Below are positions 1 through 9,050 of a DNA stretch of 55,318 bases, piece by piece. The notes under the pieces are model-generated. The model was not told the origin of the DNA. It did no database searches and was given only the letters and a program-made list of their open reading frames with translations. The stretch is from NCBI GenBank assembly GCA_027021365.1, contig JALUUM010000019.1, forward strand, positions 1 to 55,318, written 5' to 3'. The DNA is from Spirochaetales bacterium. Lineage in GTDB: Bacteria; Spirochaetota; Spirochaetia; SZUA-6. A program made the position numbers and the translations under genes. Numbering within the stretch: position 1 is the stretch's first letter; each line of letters opens with the position of its first letter.

Positions 1-103
1 ATGTAATTTTAGAGTAGAGAACAAAGAATTATTTAAGGAAGCTTTTTTGAAAGTACTTGCAATGGCGAGTAGGATGGGGAAGTTAAAGAAGGCGGAAATA
101 TTC
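1..103 (+). mobile_element. IS1182-family transposase fragment with internal deletion
   Basis: Bases 1-92 are identical to the complement of about 55071-55162, the N-terminal part of the IS1182-type transposase at the other end of the window (residues FRVENKELFKEAF onward). At the sequence AAGAAGG the copy jumps about 162 bases forward to the part encoding EEGGNIP, which would be an in-frame deletion between two AAGAAGG copies. It breaks off again at AATATTCCT, where a dispersed repeat takes over. The element extends beyond base 1. The full identity to the other copy suggests recent transposition followed by deletion. Confidence 0.85.
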
Positions 104-144
104 CTTATCATTCCTATAACCTATAAACAATACCATTATTATAC
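97..144. repeat. Dispersed intergenic repeat, copy A
   Basis: About 48 bases sharing the core TTCCTTATCATTCCT, a middle part like AACCTATA, and an AT-rich tail containing ATTATTAT. Related copies lie at 3091-3140, 6000-6050 and 25504-25551. This copy is fused to the IS1182 fragment through the shared sequence AATATTCCT. Confidence 0.65.
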
Positions 145-239
145 CCCTTCATAGATTGTTGTGGTTAGGTTTTTAAGGGGGAAATGGTACTTGTCACCCC
201 CTTTAATAAAGATTTTAGTGCTTAACTGATTGTCAATTA

Positions 240-525
240 AACCGGAGGAATTCCAAGATATCTGAGGGATCTACACAATGCTGGGGCAGATAAGAATATA
301 CCTTCAAGAGTATGAAATTTTCTTTGGGTTTAAGGCTTAACTATTATCATAAAGGGAATAGGGTGAACACACATGTGTTTCTCTCAGTGGTAGCATATCC
401 TCTGATGCATGTAATTGAAAGTCGTTTACAGGCTGGTGGTGTCCGAAGGAAGTGATCTCCGGTGTGCCGTTACCATGGCAGCTGCAGGTATTCAATCAGT
501 AGTGACCAACACCAAGGGATAATTC
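240..525 (+). pseudogene. C-terminal remnant of a DDE transposase (IS4 superfamily, IS1634-like)
   Basis: The frame starting at 318 reads FSLGLRLNYHKGNRVNTHVF and continues LSVVAYPLMHVIESRLQ up to a stop at 453-455. This is the signature of the C-terminal catalytic end of IS4-superfamily transposases (family pattern like LGLRPvyHqkedRveGHlFisvlAyhl). Sequence beyond the stop still resembles the tail of such proteins in another frame. Stops and frame changes show that it is dead. The family is recognised by pattern only. Confidence 0.6.
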
Positions 526-823
526 CCTATTTCGCAAAGAAAAGACTTTGCTAATGGTAAAGTTGGTATAATTATAACCGCGATTATAATAACCAATAAA
601 GTAAATACACTATTAAAGTACCATCTTAAAATGGGATTATTCTCGAAAACGTAAGTAAATAAATTAGATGTCAGGGGATGCGGGATCCATAACGGTGGGA
701 ATACTACGATTTTCATATCGGGTGTCAGAAAAGTCTTTAGAGCCCAGTAAAGCGGGAAAATCCAGAAAACACTAATACAAAATGATCTGGAATTAATTAT
801 TTCATCAAATGCCTGGTTTCTTT

Positions 824-2041
824 TTATTCCGCACGAGGATTCAGCTTCTGAGGAAAGTTTGGCAGTCCTATTAAACTGCTTATTTTACGGGGTATTTCCG
901 TATTATCCTGCAGACCGGTAAATTTGAGTGCATTCGGGCCAAAAGCAAAGAGGGGCACAGGCACGCCAGTGTGATAAAAAGTTGACCAGTTTAATTCCAG
1001 CTTCTCTCCGTTTAACGTACCGCCATTAATGGTTAGTCCGCCCGTTTCATGATCAGCTGTAATTAGTACCAGAGTTTTTTTATCTTTTAAGGCATAATCC
1101 ATCCCTACTTTTACAGCTTCATCAAATAAGACCAATTGCCTGGTCATGTATACGGGACTATTCTTATGTCCTGCCCAGTCAATCTGACTTCCCTCCACCA
1201 TTAAAAAAAACCCATCCGGATCATCCGAGAGTAATTCAATGGCTTTTGCGGTCATTTCGGCAAGAGAGGGTTCAAGTGAAGTAGTATCCAGATAACTATT
1301 TTCGAATAAACCCAATACATAATCCCCTTTAACCGATTTAAGCTCCTCTTTGGTTTCTATGAATTTGTAGCCCATTTCTTTCGCCTTTTCAATAAGATTT
1401 AATTCATCTTTCCTGCCGCTTAAGGGCTCTGATTGAGGTATAAAGAATTTCTTACCACCGCCGAACAACACATTAACACGATTATTCAAAAGTTGAACGG
1501 CTATTAAATCTTCGGAAGATCGGCTTTTTACATGACTGGCAAAACCCGCCGGAGTAGCATGAGTAATTGTAGAGGTGACAACCAACCCGATTTTCATGCC
1601 CTTGTCTCGAGCCGCCTCCAGGATAGTATATAATTTTCTTCCGTCGGGTAATTCTCCGATCATTCCATTGTCTGTTTTATAACCGGTAGAAAGCGCCGTT
1701 GCAGCAGCAGCGGAATCGGTGATAAGTTTATCGGCGGAATAAGTGTTTACAAGACCGGTTACAGGTAGTCTTTCCAAATTCAAATGTTCTTTTACACCGA
1801 GCGTATCAATACGGGCGGCAGCTATCTGCGCAAGCCCCATACCATCGCCAATAAAAAATATTACATTTTTGACTTTTCCCCCGAACCGGGAAGGATAATG
1901 TTCCGCATCGGAAACAGAAAAATCTCTTGTTTTAAATTGTTGACACCCCGAAATCCAGAAAACACTGATTAAAAGAACAAAAACCTGAATAAGAATTCCT
2001 ATTTTACGATTTTTTTTAAAGGAAAGACGAAAGTTAATCAT
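824..2041 (-). CDS. phoA: Alkaline phosphatase, lipoprotein
   Basis: A 405-residue alkaline phosphatase that would hydrolyse phosphate monoesters outside the cytoplasm. The N-terminus has basic residues, a hydrophobic stretch and a lipobox ISGC ending at Cys33, so it is probably a lipoprotein. Metal and catalytic motifs are present: FFIGDGMG (Asp66), DSAAAATAL with nucleophile Ser110, HATPAGFASH near 161-170, DWAGH, TADHETGG and a final HTGVPVP. The length fits the compact bacterial form rather than the longer E. coli enzyme. An AGGAGG ribosome binding site lies at 2048-2053. It stands alone between transposase remnants, so its own promoter upstream is likely. The family is clear; the in vivo substrate is not known. 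Confidence 0.93.
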   Translation of the reverse strand: MINFRLSFKKNRKIGILIQVFVLLISVFWISGCQQFKTRDFSVSDAEHYPSRFGGKVKNVIFFIGDGMGLAQIAAARIDTLGVKEHLNLERLPVTGLVNTYSADKLITDSAAAATALSTGYKTDNGMIGELPDGRKLYTILEAARDKGMKIGLVVTSTITHATPAGFASHVKSRSSEDLIAVQLLNNRVNVLFGGGKKFFIPQSEPLSGRKDELNLIEKAKEMGYKFIETKEELKSVKGDYVLGLFENSYLDTTSLEPSLAEMTAKAIELLSDDPDGFFLMVEGSQIDWAGHKNSPVYMTRQLVLFDEAVKVGMDYALKDKKTLVLITADHETGGLTINGGTLNGEKLELNWSTFYHTGVPVPLFAFGPNALKFTGLQDNTEIPRKISSLIGLPNFPQKLNPRAE

Positions 2042-2210
2042 TACTAACCTCCTGTACCATTAATTGGTAAGAATTTATACCATAGGATTATTTTGATAAC
2101 AAGAGAACGGAGAAAAATAAATCGGACAGCATCTACGGGAAGAAAAACATTTTGGTCTGCCTTAAGATAATGTATTTATCATAATTTGTGAGTGTAGATA
2201 GAGACACGCC

Positions 2211-2277
2211 AATGATGATTTTGCTTTTGATATACAATTATGCACATGGGGTATTTAGTTCTCGGAAGATAGAAGAG
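2211..2277 (+). mobile_element. IS1182 transposase N-terminal fragment, older copy
   Basis: These bases match the complement of the transposase start near 55230-55300 with a few substitutions, encoding the equivalent of LLIYNYAHGVFSSRKIEE. The match stops abruptly at 2277. It is a separate and more diverged copy from the fragment at base 1, because it carries a different part of the gene and is not identical. Confidence 0.75.
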
Positions 2278-2397
2278 AGACATCTCAGCAAGATTGTGTC
2301 CGATAGTGAGAGCTCCTGTTATACATCCTTGCTAAAAGTTGATTGAAAAAACAAAGATTAGCTTTAGTTAGGGGAGAATTCGGGGGTAAGGCTTGCT

Positions 2398-3060
2398 TCA
2401 ATTTTGTGTCTTGAGTTTCAGGTAGTGGATATAGATATTATTTTCAGATAATCCATGGATTGAAAAGTTATCTCCTGCTCTATTTCTTTTATCCTCCAGT
2501 ATAGAATTAAATGATTCAACTGCATTGATTGTGTGGAAGAACTTTCTTACATCCTGAAGAAAGTGAACGAAATTGAAATAATACTGAGATCTTTGCTTTG
2601 TGTATTTAGTCATCCAGGTATTGTTTCTTTAACTCATCCAGTTGTTCTCTGGAATACCTAAGACCCAGTGAATTAGATATTGAATCTATGGCCTTTAGCT
2701 TAAGCAAGATGAAAGAAAGAGGGCTTGTATGGTGTTAAAGCGATCCTCACTATCCATTTTAAAGCGGGAAGGGAGTACTTGAGGTCTGAAGTCGCCTTTC
2801 TTAAGTCTCGAGGAACTGCGAGCATGATGCACCCCTACAGGTGTACCCAGTTTTCTCATCAATGTAACCGTTTCCTTTATCATTGGCATTTTCTTTCAGG
2901 TGTACATCACGCTTAAGCTTTCATTAGCATGTTAATTACCTGTTCTAGGATTTTGGATGTAGTGAAATCCTTGTTGTATTCTAATAGGGTTTCCAGTAAT
3001 TCTTTGTTAAGGTTGTCAGAGTTAAATCTTGTGTCTCTCATATTGATTCCTCCTTCAAGT
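2398..3060 (-). pseudogene. Decayed IS256-family (Mutator-like) transposase
   Basis: Read on the minus strand, the gene has an SD-like GGAGGA and an ATG at 3041-3039 followed by NKELLETLLEYNKDFTTSKI, then stops after about 42 residues. In other frames it continues with HLKENANDKGNGY and GDFRPQVLPSRFK, which fit the RNGY...E..VPR region of IS256 transposases. At 2400-2613 it has DVRKFFHTINAVESFNSILE, the C-terminal IS256 signature (family form IYTTNAIESLN). Most of the catalytic middle is missing and several frameshifts and stops are present. No functional product is expected. Confidence 0.75.
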
Positions 3061-3090
3061 TTCTATTTATCTTTGTATATTCCATAATTT

Positions 3091-3140
3091 TTAATATTCC
3101 TTATCATTCCCGCAATCCATAGACATAACTATTATTTTAC
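3091..3140. repeat. Dispersed repeat, copy B, with extended homology
   Basis: The repeat core AATATTCCTTATCATTCC followed by CGCAATCCATAGACATAAC. Here the similarity to copy C extends much further left: about 2925-3140 aligns with about 5825-6050, covering the start of the IS256-like gene and its upstream region. This suggests that the repeat is, or derives from, the end of the IS256-like element. Confidence 0.7.
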
Positions 3141-3316
3141 TCCCTTTTAATCTCCTGTTCTTTGTCGATATACATAGAAGAAGAAACCAAATGAATGAAG
3201 AAATGATAAAAAGAATATAAACGCAATTGTTCTTATACCACCAAATTGGAGAGATAAGAACAATAACTATACACACACGTTACCAGCAATTGGAAAAAAT
3301 GTAAGAAAAATTAATT

Positions 3317-4324
3317 ATGAAAAAATTTAATAAAAAATACACATTATATTTTTTTGTCTTCTTTCAATTAATATTTTTCGTAAGTTTTCATAGACCTGAT
3401 AATAATGATATGAAGGAATACGGTTTATTCACTAAAAATATTATAGTGGATGGGCTATCAAGACGGTATGCAATTTATATTCCACAGCATATAGGGATAT
3501 CATCGATTCCGCTTGTTTTTGAACTTCACGGTGGTGGTATATACATTGAAAGTATGACCGGTGAAAACGGATATAAAACTCCGTATAAATTGTGGATGGA
3601 ACTAGCCGACAATGAAAAGTTTATTATTGTTTATCCCGAAGGCTTAAATGGGGCCTACAATAAGCCGACTTGGAATGATTGTCGCAGCGATTGTATTGTT
3701 AATTCCAATGCTGATGATGTCCAATTTATAGCTGAATTGATAAATAAAATTGAAACAGAATATCCTATTGATCAAAATCGTATATACGTATCCGGAACCT
3801 CAAACGGCGGATTTATGGCTCAAAGATTAGGTATTGAATTAAACGATAAGATTGCAGCAATAGCATCTGTTGCAGCTGCGATGCCTGCTGCTTCAGGTTG
3901 CAAACCGCCTAACAATCCCATTTCAGTTTTGTTTATGAATGGAACCGATGATAATCATATGCCATACAACGGAGGAACAATAGGAAATCCACCAAATCCC
4001 GATAATGGGACTGTTTTATCAACCGATGAAACCATTGGATATTGGATAAATATTAACCATACCGATACCATCCCCGAAACTTATACCTATCCGGATTTAG
4101 ACACAACCGACGGTAGTGTTGTGCAAAGATTTTTGTATAAAAACGGAAATATGGGAACAGAAGTAGTTTTATATAAGATTAACGGTGGTGGACATTCCGC
4201 ACCCAGTATACGAGAACAATATTCAGCTATATATGAACAGTATTTTAATAAACAAAATCACGATATTGAAATGACAACCGAAGTATGGTATTTTTTTAAG
4301 AGTAAAACCCTTAAGGATAAATAA
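3317..4324 (+). CDS. Secreted PHB-depolymerase/feruloyl-esterase-like alpha/beta hydrolase (LpqC family)
   Basis: A 335-residue exported serine hydrolase. A hydrophobic signal segment covers residues 8-24. The alpha/beta-hydrolase hallmarks are visible: oxyanion-side HGGG at 71-74, nucleophile Ser162 in SGTSNGG, an acid Asp in NGTDDNHMPYNGG near 211, and a C-terminal His in GGGHSAPS near 293. Cys122 and Cys126 in NDCRSDC may form a disulfide. This family (COG3509) cleaves polyester or aromatic ester substrates; the real substrate cannot be told. It overlaps the next gene by one base (TAATG), so the two are probably translationally coupled. No convincing SD precedes the start, and the gene is AT-rich compared with its surroundings and flanked by IS debris, consistent with transfer. 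Confidence 0.85.
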   Translation: MKKFNKKYTLYFFVFFQLIFFVSFHRPDNNDMKEYGLFTKNIIVDGLSRRYAIYIPQHIGISSIPLVFELHGGGIYIESMTGENGYKTPYKLWMELADNEKFIIVYPEGLNGAYNKPTWNDCRSDCIVNSNADDVQFIAELINKIETEYPIDQNRIYVSGTSNGGFMAQRLGIELNDKIAAIASVAAAMPAASGCKPPNNPISVLFMNGTDDNHMPYNGGTIGNPPNPDNGTVLSTDETIGYWININHTDTIPETYTYPDLDTTDGSVVQRFLYKNGNMGTEVVLYKINGGGHSAPSIREQYSAIYEQYFNKQNHDIEMTTEVWYFFKSKTLKDK

Positions 4325-5085
4325 TGCCAAGAAATATAAATATATTAATTCCTTTGCCTTCATATGGTTTTGATCCAACGGAGGCCGCAGTACCTTGGAA
4401 TATTCTGACTAGTAATGACATTAAAATAACATTTGCAACACCGAACGGTGCCGCTGCACACGGAGATGAAATTATGTTATCGGGAAAAAAGTTGGGAATA
4501 TTCAAGAACCTGCTTAAAGCCCGAAAAGACGGGGTAGAAGCCTACAAGTTGATGTCTAACAGTAATGAATTTAAACATCCCATACCGTATGATGAAATAC
4601 AACCTTCCGTCTATGATGGAATATTTTTGCCAGGTGGACACGATAAAGGAGTAAAAGAATACTTGGAAAGTAAGATCTTACAAAATATCATCCCCGATTT
4701 TTTTCAAAATGAGAAAAAAATCGGAGCCATATGTCACGGAGTTGTGCTATTAGCGCGTAGTAAAAGTAAAAAAACAAACAAATCAGTAATTTATAATTAC
4801 AAAACAACTGCTTTGTTAAAAATTCAAGAATTATTGGCTTATAATTTGACAAGACTTTGGCTGAATGATTATTACCTGACTTATCCTGGGATGACTGTTG
4901 AAGATGAAGTTAAATCCGCATTAATAAATCCTTCTAATTTTATCCACGGAAATCTTCCGATTTTCAGAGATGCCGATAATTATTATAAGCCTGGGTTTGT
5001 AGTTAAAGACAGAAATTATTTGTCAGCAAGATGGCCTGGGGATATATATACGTTCAGTAATGAATTTTTAAAATTATTAACATAA
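4324..5085 (+). CDS. DJ-1/PfpI family protein (class I glutamine amidotransferase-like)
   Basis: A 253-residue cytoplasmic protein of the DJ-1/PfpI superfamily. The nucleophile elbow is AICHG with Cys137-His138, and the conserved Glu is likely Glu20 in DPTEAAVPW. The stretch YDGIFLPGGHD near 97-106 is the family's glycine-rich loop. Members act as chaperones, glyoxalases, deglycases or hydrolases, so the activity cannot be named here. A long C-terminal extension after residue 200 includes a typical SARWPGD segment near the end, as in type 1 GATase-like proteins. The start overlaps the stop of the esterase gene, and the pair is probably one transcript. Confidence 0.85.
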   Translation: MPRNINILIPLPSYGFDPTEAAVPWNILTSNDIKITFATPNGAAAHGDEIMLSGKKLGIFKNLLKARKDGVEAYKLMSNSNEFKHPIPYDEIQPSVYDGIFLPGGHDKGVKEYLESKILQNIIPDFFQNEKKIGAICHGVVLLARSKSKKTNKSVIYNYKTTALLKIQELLAYNLTRLWLNDYYLTYPGMTVEDEVKSALINPSNFIHGNLPIFRDADNYYKPGFVVKDRNYLSARWPGDIYTFSNEFLKLLT

Positions 5086-5499
5086 AAAGCTGGTAACAAT
5101 GTATATAAGGTATTGGGTAAGTGGTAGTAAAATTAAAAAGACTATGAATATTAATAAACGACAGAGTAGATTGAAAGCTAAATGTTTCAAAACACCCAAC
5201 GCCCCATATACTCACCATTTTGAGGAAAACAACTAACACATATAAGGCCCCCGGGTAAAGAGGAAAAGTAATATCCCGACAAACGCCCTAGAACATCAAC
5301 AGTAACCGACTGTTATCCGAATCAAAAGAGAAATTCTGTAAATAATTTCACAGGTTTAAGTTTATTGCAGATTAACCCGGGGCAGACCTTAAGGAGTTAA
5401 GATCACTATGAGTTAATAGGATGAAAAAAGAGCCAGGATACAGGATCATTCAAAACGACGGACTTAAAAAATTATGTACCATAGTTTTATTTAAGTTAT
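5086..5499. other. Non-coding stretch without recognisable gene
   Basis: No open frame with a start signal or recognisable motif. The base composition is like the neighbouring IS debris. A minus-strand frame around 5440-5560 (HMQAILNAFNNLNK) looks coding-like but is broken and was not assigned. Confidence 0.4.
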
Positions 5500-5960
5500 T
5501 AAAGGCATTCAAGATAGCTTGCATATGGCTAAAACTGTAACTAGTATCCTCCTTTAGTATTCCAGTTAGACGAAAGGTCTTCTGTATCCTGCCCTGTATC
5601 ACCCTACTGTTTCAAAGAACTTTTTAGCATCATAAGGCGTTCTTTTCTTTAGCGTAGTATAGACAGTCTGTCCTAATTTTTTTGGGCTTTGATTGACAAA
5701 GCTTTTGCTTTTCCATATCTACTGACTAATTTTTAATGGTAAATTTTAGCAAGCTTGTTGCCACGTAGAAACAGGCAGGCTGCTTCTGAAAAAGCCCTTT
5801 TAAGATGAACATTATGTTTTGCTTTCAGCACTATGTTAATTACCTACTCCAGGTTTTTGGATTTAGTGAAACCCTTGTTGCTTTCTAATCCTGTTTCCAG
5901 TAATTCTTTGCTAAAGTTGTCAGAATTAAATTTTGAGTCTTTCATTCTAGTTGCTTCTTA
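5500..5960 (-). pseudogene. IS256-like N-terminus joined to an IS110-like C-terminal remnant
   Basis: The right part (ATG at 5945) reads MKDSKFNSDNFSKELLETGL, clearly the same N-terminus as the IS256-like remnant near 3041. After VHLK (about 5810) the similarity ends. The next segment, read with frame changes, gives RGNKLAKIYH, SRYGKAKALSIKAQK, LGQTVYTTL and RTPYDAKKFFE (about 5605-5805). That fits the C-terminal end of IS110/IS116-type (DEDD) transposases. So two unrelated dead transposases are fused here, probably by one element having inserted in or deleted into the other. Confidence 0.55.
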
Positions 5961-5999
5961 ATATTTTTCTTTATTTATCTTTGTATATTCCATAATCTT

Positions 6000-6050
6000 T
6001 AATATTCCTTATCATTCCTGTAATCTATAGACACAACTATTATTATAACC
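6000..6050. repeat. Dispersed repeat, copy C
   Basis: AATATTCCTTATCATTCCTG followed by TAATCTATAGACACAACTATTATTATAACC. It lies directly upstream (on the minus strand) of the IS256-like N-terminus, as copy B does. Confidence 0.7.
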
Positions 6051-6210
6051 GCGCTGATTTTAAAAGTGCAGGCTGAGAAGTATAAGGAGCGGTATTGTTA
6101 TTATCCTTGGGAGTGTACATGCAGACAAAATATACAGGAGACGGGAGAACATCTATATTCTTAGATTAGTGAACTTTTCCAGGAAACCCTATTTAAGTAA
6201 ATAGATCAAT

Positions 6211-6239
6211 TTGCTTTTAGCGTTCTACTGTAGTAGAAT
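6211..6239 (+). promoter_or_regulatory. Sigma-70-type promoter with palindrome over the -10 box
   Basis: TTGCTT at 6211-6216, a 17-base spacer, then TAGAAT at 6234-6239. The palindrome TTCTACT-GT-AGTAGAA (6223-6238) covers the -10 box. The 15-mer TACTGTAGTAGAATA (6226-6240) is repeated with one change at 6239-6253. It would drive the membrane protein gene at 6331. The palindrome could bind a repressor. Confidence 0.55.
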
Positions 6240-6330
6240 ACTGTAGCAGAATATTATTGAAACGAGCCAAACAATTGTTACTAGCCATGTTAGCAGATTG
6301 AAAATCAAAAATCTGTAAAAAGAGGTGCTT

Positions 6331-7290
6331 ATGAAAAAGAGCATTCTCATAGTGGTAGGTTTAGGTTTTTTCCTGTGTTTCACGCCGGTAACAGCACTAG
6401 CCGATACCTCAAACAATACATCAACAGTCTCTCCGGTTCCAGAAAAGCTCCCAACAATACCCCCGGATACCTGGATTATGCAACCGCTTGTTGGGCTTGG
6501 TACCGGCCTTGCAACTAATGCCGCTGTAATGATGGTAGCAGACTTGATATCTGTGACAATCGTTCAATGGGTCTTCTATCTGCCCATGGGTATTAGCCTT
6601 GGAGAAGGGACATATCTCTCTTCTCACTACTCCACACTTGCCTCGGCCGCCCTGCTTTATCCTTTCACGGTATTCATGGGAATTCAAGCTTACGGAGAAC
6701 TAATCGGCTTTCGAGGGTCAGCCCTATCACTTTTATTCGCCTACACTGGTGGTGCCATTGGCACAACTCTCTATTTTCTTGGCTACCGAGAAATCGGACT
6801 GTCTACAATGATAGCGCTGCCGGTGGCGGGTGCATTCACCGGATTCTTGATATCCCGTTCACCCGTTGAAAAGCAAACTAACATTCACAGGTGGCCGGAT
6901 TTCAAATTGATACGCTACGCCCGTCACCTTTTTTACAACTTTGCAGGAGCAGCGGTTGGAGACATTTTATATCTGGCAGCCAAGCTTGAAGTGCCGGTGC
7001 TGTTGAATGATACAGGCAATATTTTCTATGAAACATCATCGCTCTTTCGGGGTAATCCACTGGAATGGCTTGTATTGGTGCCCACTGCGGTATCGGCAGG
7101 TGTAACATTTGTCGAAAAAACAGAAGGAAGACCCGGTTCTCCCCTCCTTACCTTTGGCGCATCCTTCTTAGCCAGTGCAACAGGTTGGGGCATAAGCGCC
7201 ATACTGGGGACTGATTCTGCAATACCGGCACACCTACTGGCCATAACAGCATCAGCCATAACATCGTTTATCATTCAAAGAGAACGATAA
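6331..7290 (+). CDS. Integral membrane protein with signal peptide, unknown function
   Basis: A product of 319 residues from the ATG at 6331, chosen because AGAGG lies 5 bases upstream; a GTG two codons earlier overlaps that SD and is unlikely. The N-terminus (KKSILIVVGLGFFLCFTPVTALA) is a signal peptide ending in TALA. After a short Ser/Thr/Pro-rich linker come about seven to eight hydrophobic segments with small glycine-rich turns, for example GLGTGLATNAAVMMVADL, AYTGGAIGTTLYFLGY and GASFLASATGWGISAILG. No family is recognised. It may be an outer or inner envelope protein; the alternating Gly/Ala segments suggest inner-membrane helices. It is a single gene with its own promoter. Confidence 0.75.
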   Translation: MKKSILIVVGLGFFLCFTPVTALADTSNNTSTVSPVPEKLPTIPPDTWIMQPLVGLGTGLATNAAVMMVADLISVTIVQWVFYLPMGISLGEGTYLSSHYSTLASAALLYPFTVFMGIQAYGELIGFRGSALSLLFAYTGGAIGTTLYFLGYREIGLSTMIALPVAGAFTGFLISRSPVEKQTNIHRWPDFKLIRYARHLFYNFAGAAVGDILYLAAKLEVPVLLNDTGNIFYETSSLFRGNPLEWLVLVPTAVSAGVTFVEKTEGRPGSPLLTFGASFLASATGWGISAILGTDSAIPAHLLAITASAITSFIIQRER

Positions 7291-7502
7291 CCTACATTAC
7301 TACCCGATTAGAAATGCAAAAATGAATTCACATAGGGAATGTACATATAATTCAATAGCCGAACAGAACAACCATATTTTTATATCTTGCGTATCAGATA
7401 GTGAATTTAAAAATGAAGCTGGAAATTTATTTTCATTTATATTTGAAACATGGTAATATCTGTGCAACAGTCCTATTTCCTGATTTTTAAAACAGGTGGA
7501 GA

Positions 7503-7682
7503 ATGAAAAAAATCAATTTTTTATTGGCCTTAGGCCAATTTTCTCTGGCATTGAGTATTCTGGGATTTATAAGTAACTATTTGTTTTTCAATAACAACCC
7601 CATCTTAACATTCTCCGTTGGTATTTTAATGGGATTGTCGTTAGTGGTAAATCTAAGTTATCTAATTAAGACCGGTAAATAA
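7503..7682 (+). CDS. Small two-helix membrane protein (59 residues)
   Basis: A short frame starting MKKINFLLALGQFSLALSIL and ending LIKTGK, with an SD-like GGTGGAG 4-5 bases before the ATG. It contains two hydrophobic segments (about residues 5-27 and 34-54) separated by an Asn-rich turn. Hydrophobic pattern, start signal and clean stop make it a credible small membrane protein. No function can be assigned. The 212 bases between the previous gene and this one show no other feature. Confidence 0.6.
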   Translation: MKKINFLLALGQFSLALSILGFISNYLFFNNNPILTFSVGILMGLSLVVNLSYLIKTGK

Positions 7683-7847
7683 AAACTGACTGATCAACTG
7701 ACAAACAGAACACTTTTTCTTCTCCTTTCTTATTGAGAAAAGTTGGTCTAAATTGATCAACCTGGAATACTTGTGTAAAATAACAAATCAAGTATAGCAG
7801 ATGTATGAAAACATAAGGATGTTTTTAGGCAAGAGAAGGTTTTGACC

Positions 7848-8744
7848 ATGAAAAAGGTTCTTGTGGCCGGTGCAACCGGTTACCTGGGAAAATTTGTTGT
7901 TCGAGAATTCAAAAAACAAGGTTTCTGGGTACGGGCGCTGGCACGTAACCCCAGGAAACTTGAAAAGGTAGGGCCTTTTTTAGAGCCCCGTGTAAAAGAT
8001 TACATCGATGAAATATTCATCGGTGAAATAACAAAACCTGAAACTCTAAGAGGGATATGTAAAGATATTGATATCGTTTTTTCCTCAATAGGGATAACAC
8101 GACAAAAGGATAAATTAACCTTCAGAGATGTCGATTACCAAGGTAACAAGAACTTGCTCGATATTGCAATTGACAGTTCAGTCGATAAATTTATCTTCAT
8201 ATCAATTTTCAATGCTCAGATCTACCAATATCTCTCTGGTGTCAAAGCAAGGGAAGACTTTGTGAGAGAGTTAAAAAAATCAGGTTTGAAATATACGATT
8301 ATTCGGCCAACGGGATATTTTTCTGACATGAGTGAATTTTTAAATATGGCAAGAAGAGGGAGGGTTTACCTGATAGGAAAAGGCGAAAATAGAATGAACC
8401 CAATACATGGCGCTGATCTGGCAGAAGTCTGTGTCAAAGCGGCATCAATTGACAAGGAGGAGATAAATGCAGGAGGGCCGGAAATATTCAGCTATAGAGA
8501 GATTGCGGAACTTGCCTTTCATGTTCTGGAAAAGAAACCAAGAATAACGAGTATCCCGCAAGGATTGATCAATATATTGATAAATGCCATACGAGTTTTC
8601 AATACAAAAAATGCAGAAATTCTTGAATTTTTCACCGCGGCAATGACCAATGATTCAATTGCCCCCACGTATGGGAATCATTTCCTAAAGGATTATTATG
8701 AGGAATTATTGAATGCAAGCAATATGTCGATGCACTACCCCTAA
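7848..8744 (+). CDS. NAD(P)-binding atypical SDR (NmrA/complex-I-39-kDa-like)
   Basis: A 298-residue Rossmann-fold protein. The N-terminal GATGYLG (residues 8-14) is the dinucleotide-binding glycine motif. ARNPRK near 33-38 follows the second strand, a typical NADP-preferring position. DIVFSSIGITRQKD and GVKAREDFVRELKKSGLKYT mark the middle, and IIRPTGYFSDM is the conserved atypical-SDR block. The classical YxxxK is not obvious, as in atypical SDRs of the NmrA/NDUFA9 type, which often act as redox sensors or assembly factors. The ATG at 7848 is preferred over a TTG at 7842 because AGAAGG at 7833-7838 is well spaced. Confidence 0.8.
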   Translation: MKKVLVAGATGYLGKFVVREFKKQGFWVRALARNPRKLEKVGPFLEPRVKDYIDEIFIGEITKPETLRGICKDIDIVFSSIGITRQKDKLTFRDVDYQGNKNLLDIAIDSSVDKFIFISIFNAQIYQYLSGVKAREDFVRELKKSGLKYTIIRPTGYFSDMSEFLNMARRGRVYLIGKGENRMNPIHGADLAEVCVKAASIDKEEINAGGPEIFSYREIAELAFHVLEKKPRITSIPQGLINILINAIRVFNTKNAEILEFFTAAMTNDSIAPTYGNHFLKDYYEELLNASNMSMHYP

Positions 8745-9050
8745 CAGCCATTGCTTCGATTCCGGGTGAAAGCCAGATATACAGTTACCACGGGGATGCA
8801 GAAGGAAACCAAGCTTGCCAATAAATTGATATCAGAAAATGAGTAGTACCGTATCGTTTCGAGAGAGCCTGGGAAATCCAATGGCCCGTGAGTGAACGGT
8901 TATCTTTGCCCATCAGCGACCATGTCTACCCTTTACTTAAAAGGTTCTCTCCTACAGATACAGAGGGAAATAGAGCAAAGAGGTACGGGAACTGCAGTTG
9001 CACGCTATTTGAGAAGATCTCCATATTATACTATACTATAGCAACAGGAA
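8745..9050 (+). other. Interval with possible decayed coding sequence
   Basis: A frame near 8760-8850 reads RYTVTTGMQKETKLANKLIS before a stop, and downstream pieces in other frames also look protein-like. The stretch may be the wreck of a gene between the SDR and the methyltransferase, but no family was recognised. The 90-codon frame at 8888-9160 overlaps the methyltransferase in another frame and is not credible. Confidence 0.3.

Noticed and set aside
175..203. AAGGGGG/CCCCCTT hairpin as a terminator
   Set aside because: The 7-bp stem has a 15-base loop and no T-run, and no gene needs it; judged a chance pairing.
492..716. A 74-codon minus-strand frame with a hydrophobic segment, downstream of the alkaline phosphatase
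   Set aside because: It overlaps the transposase remnant, has no SD and no recognisable family; the hydrophobic stretch comes from AT-rich sequence.
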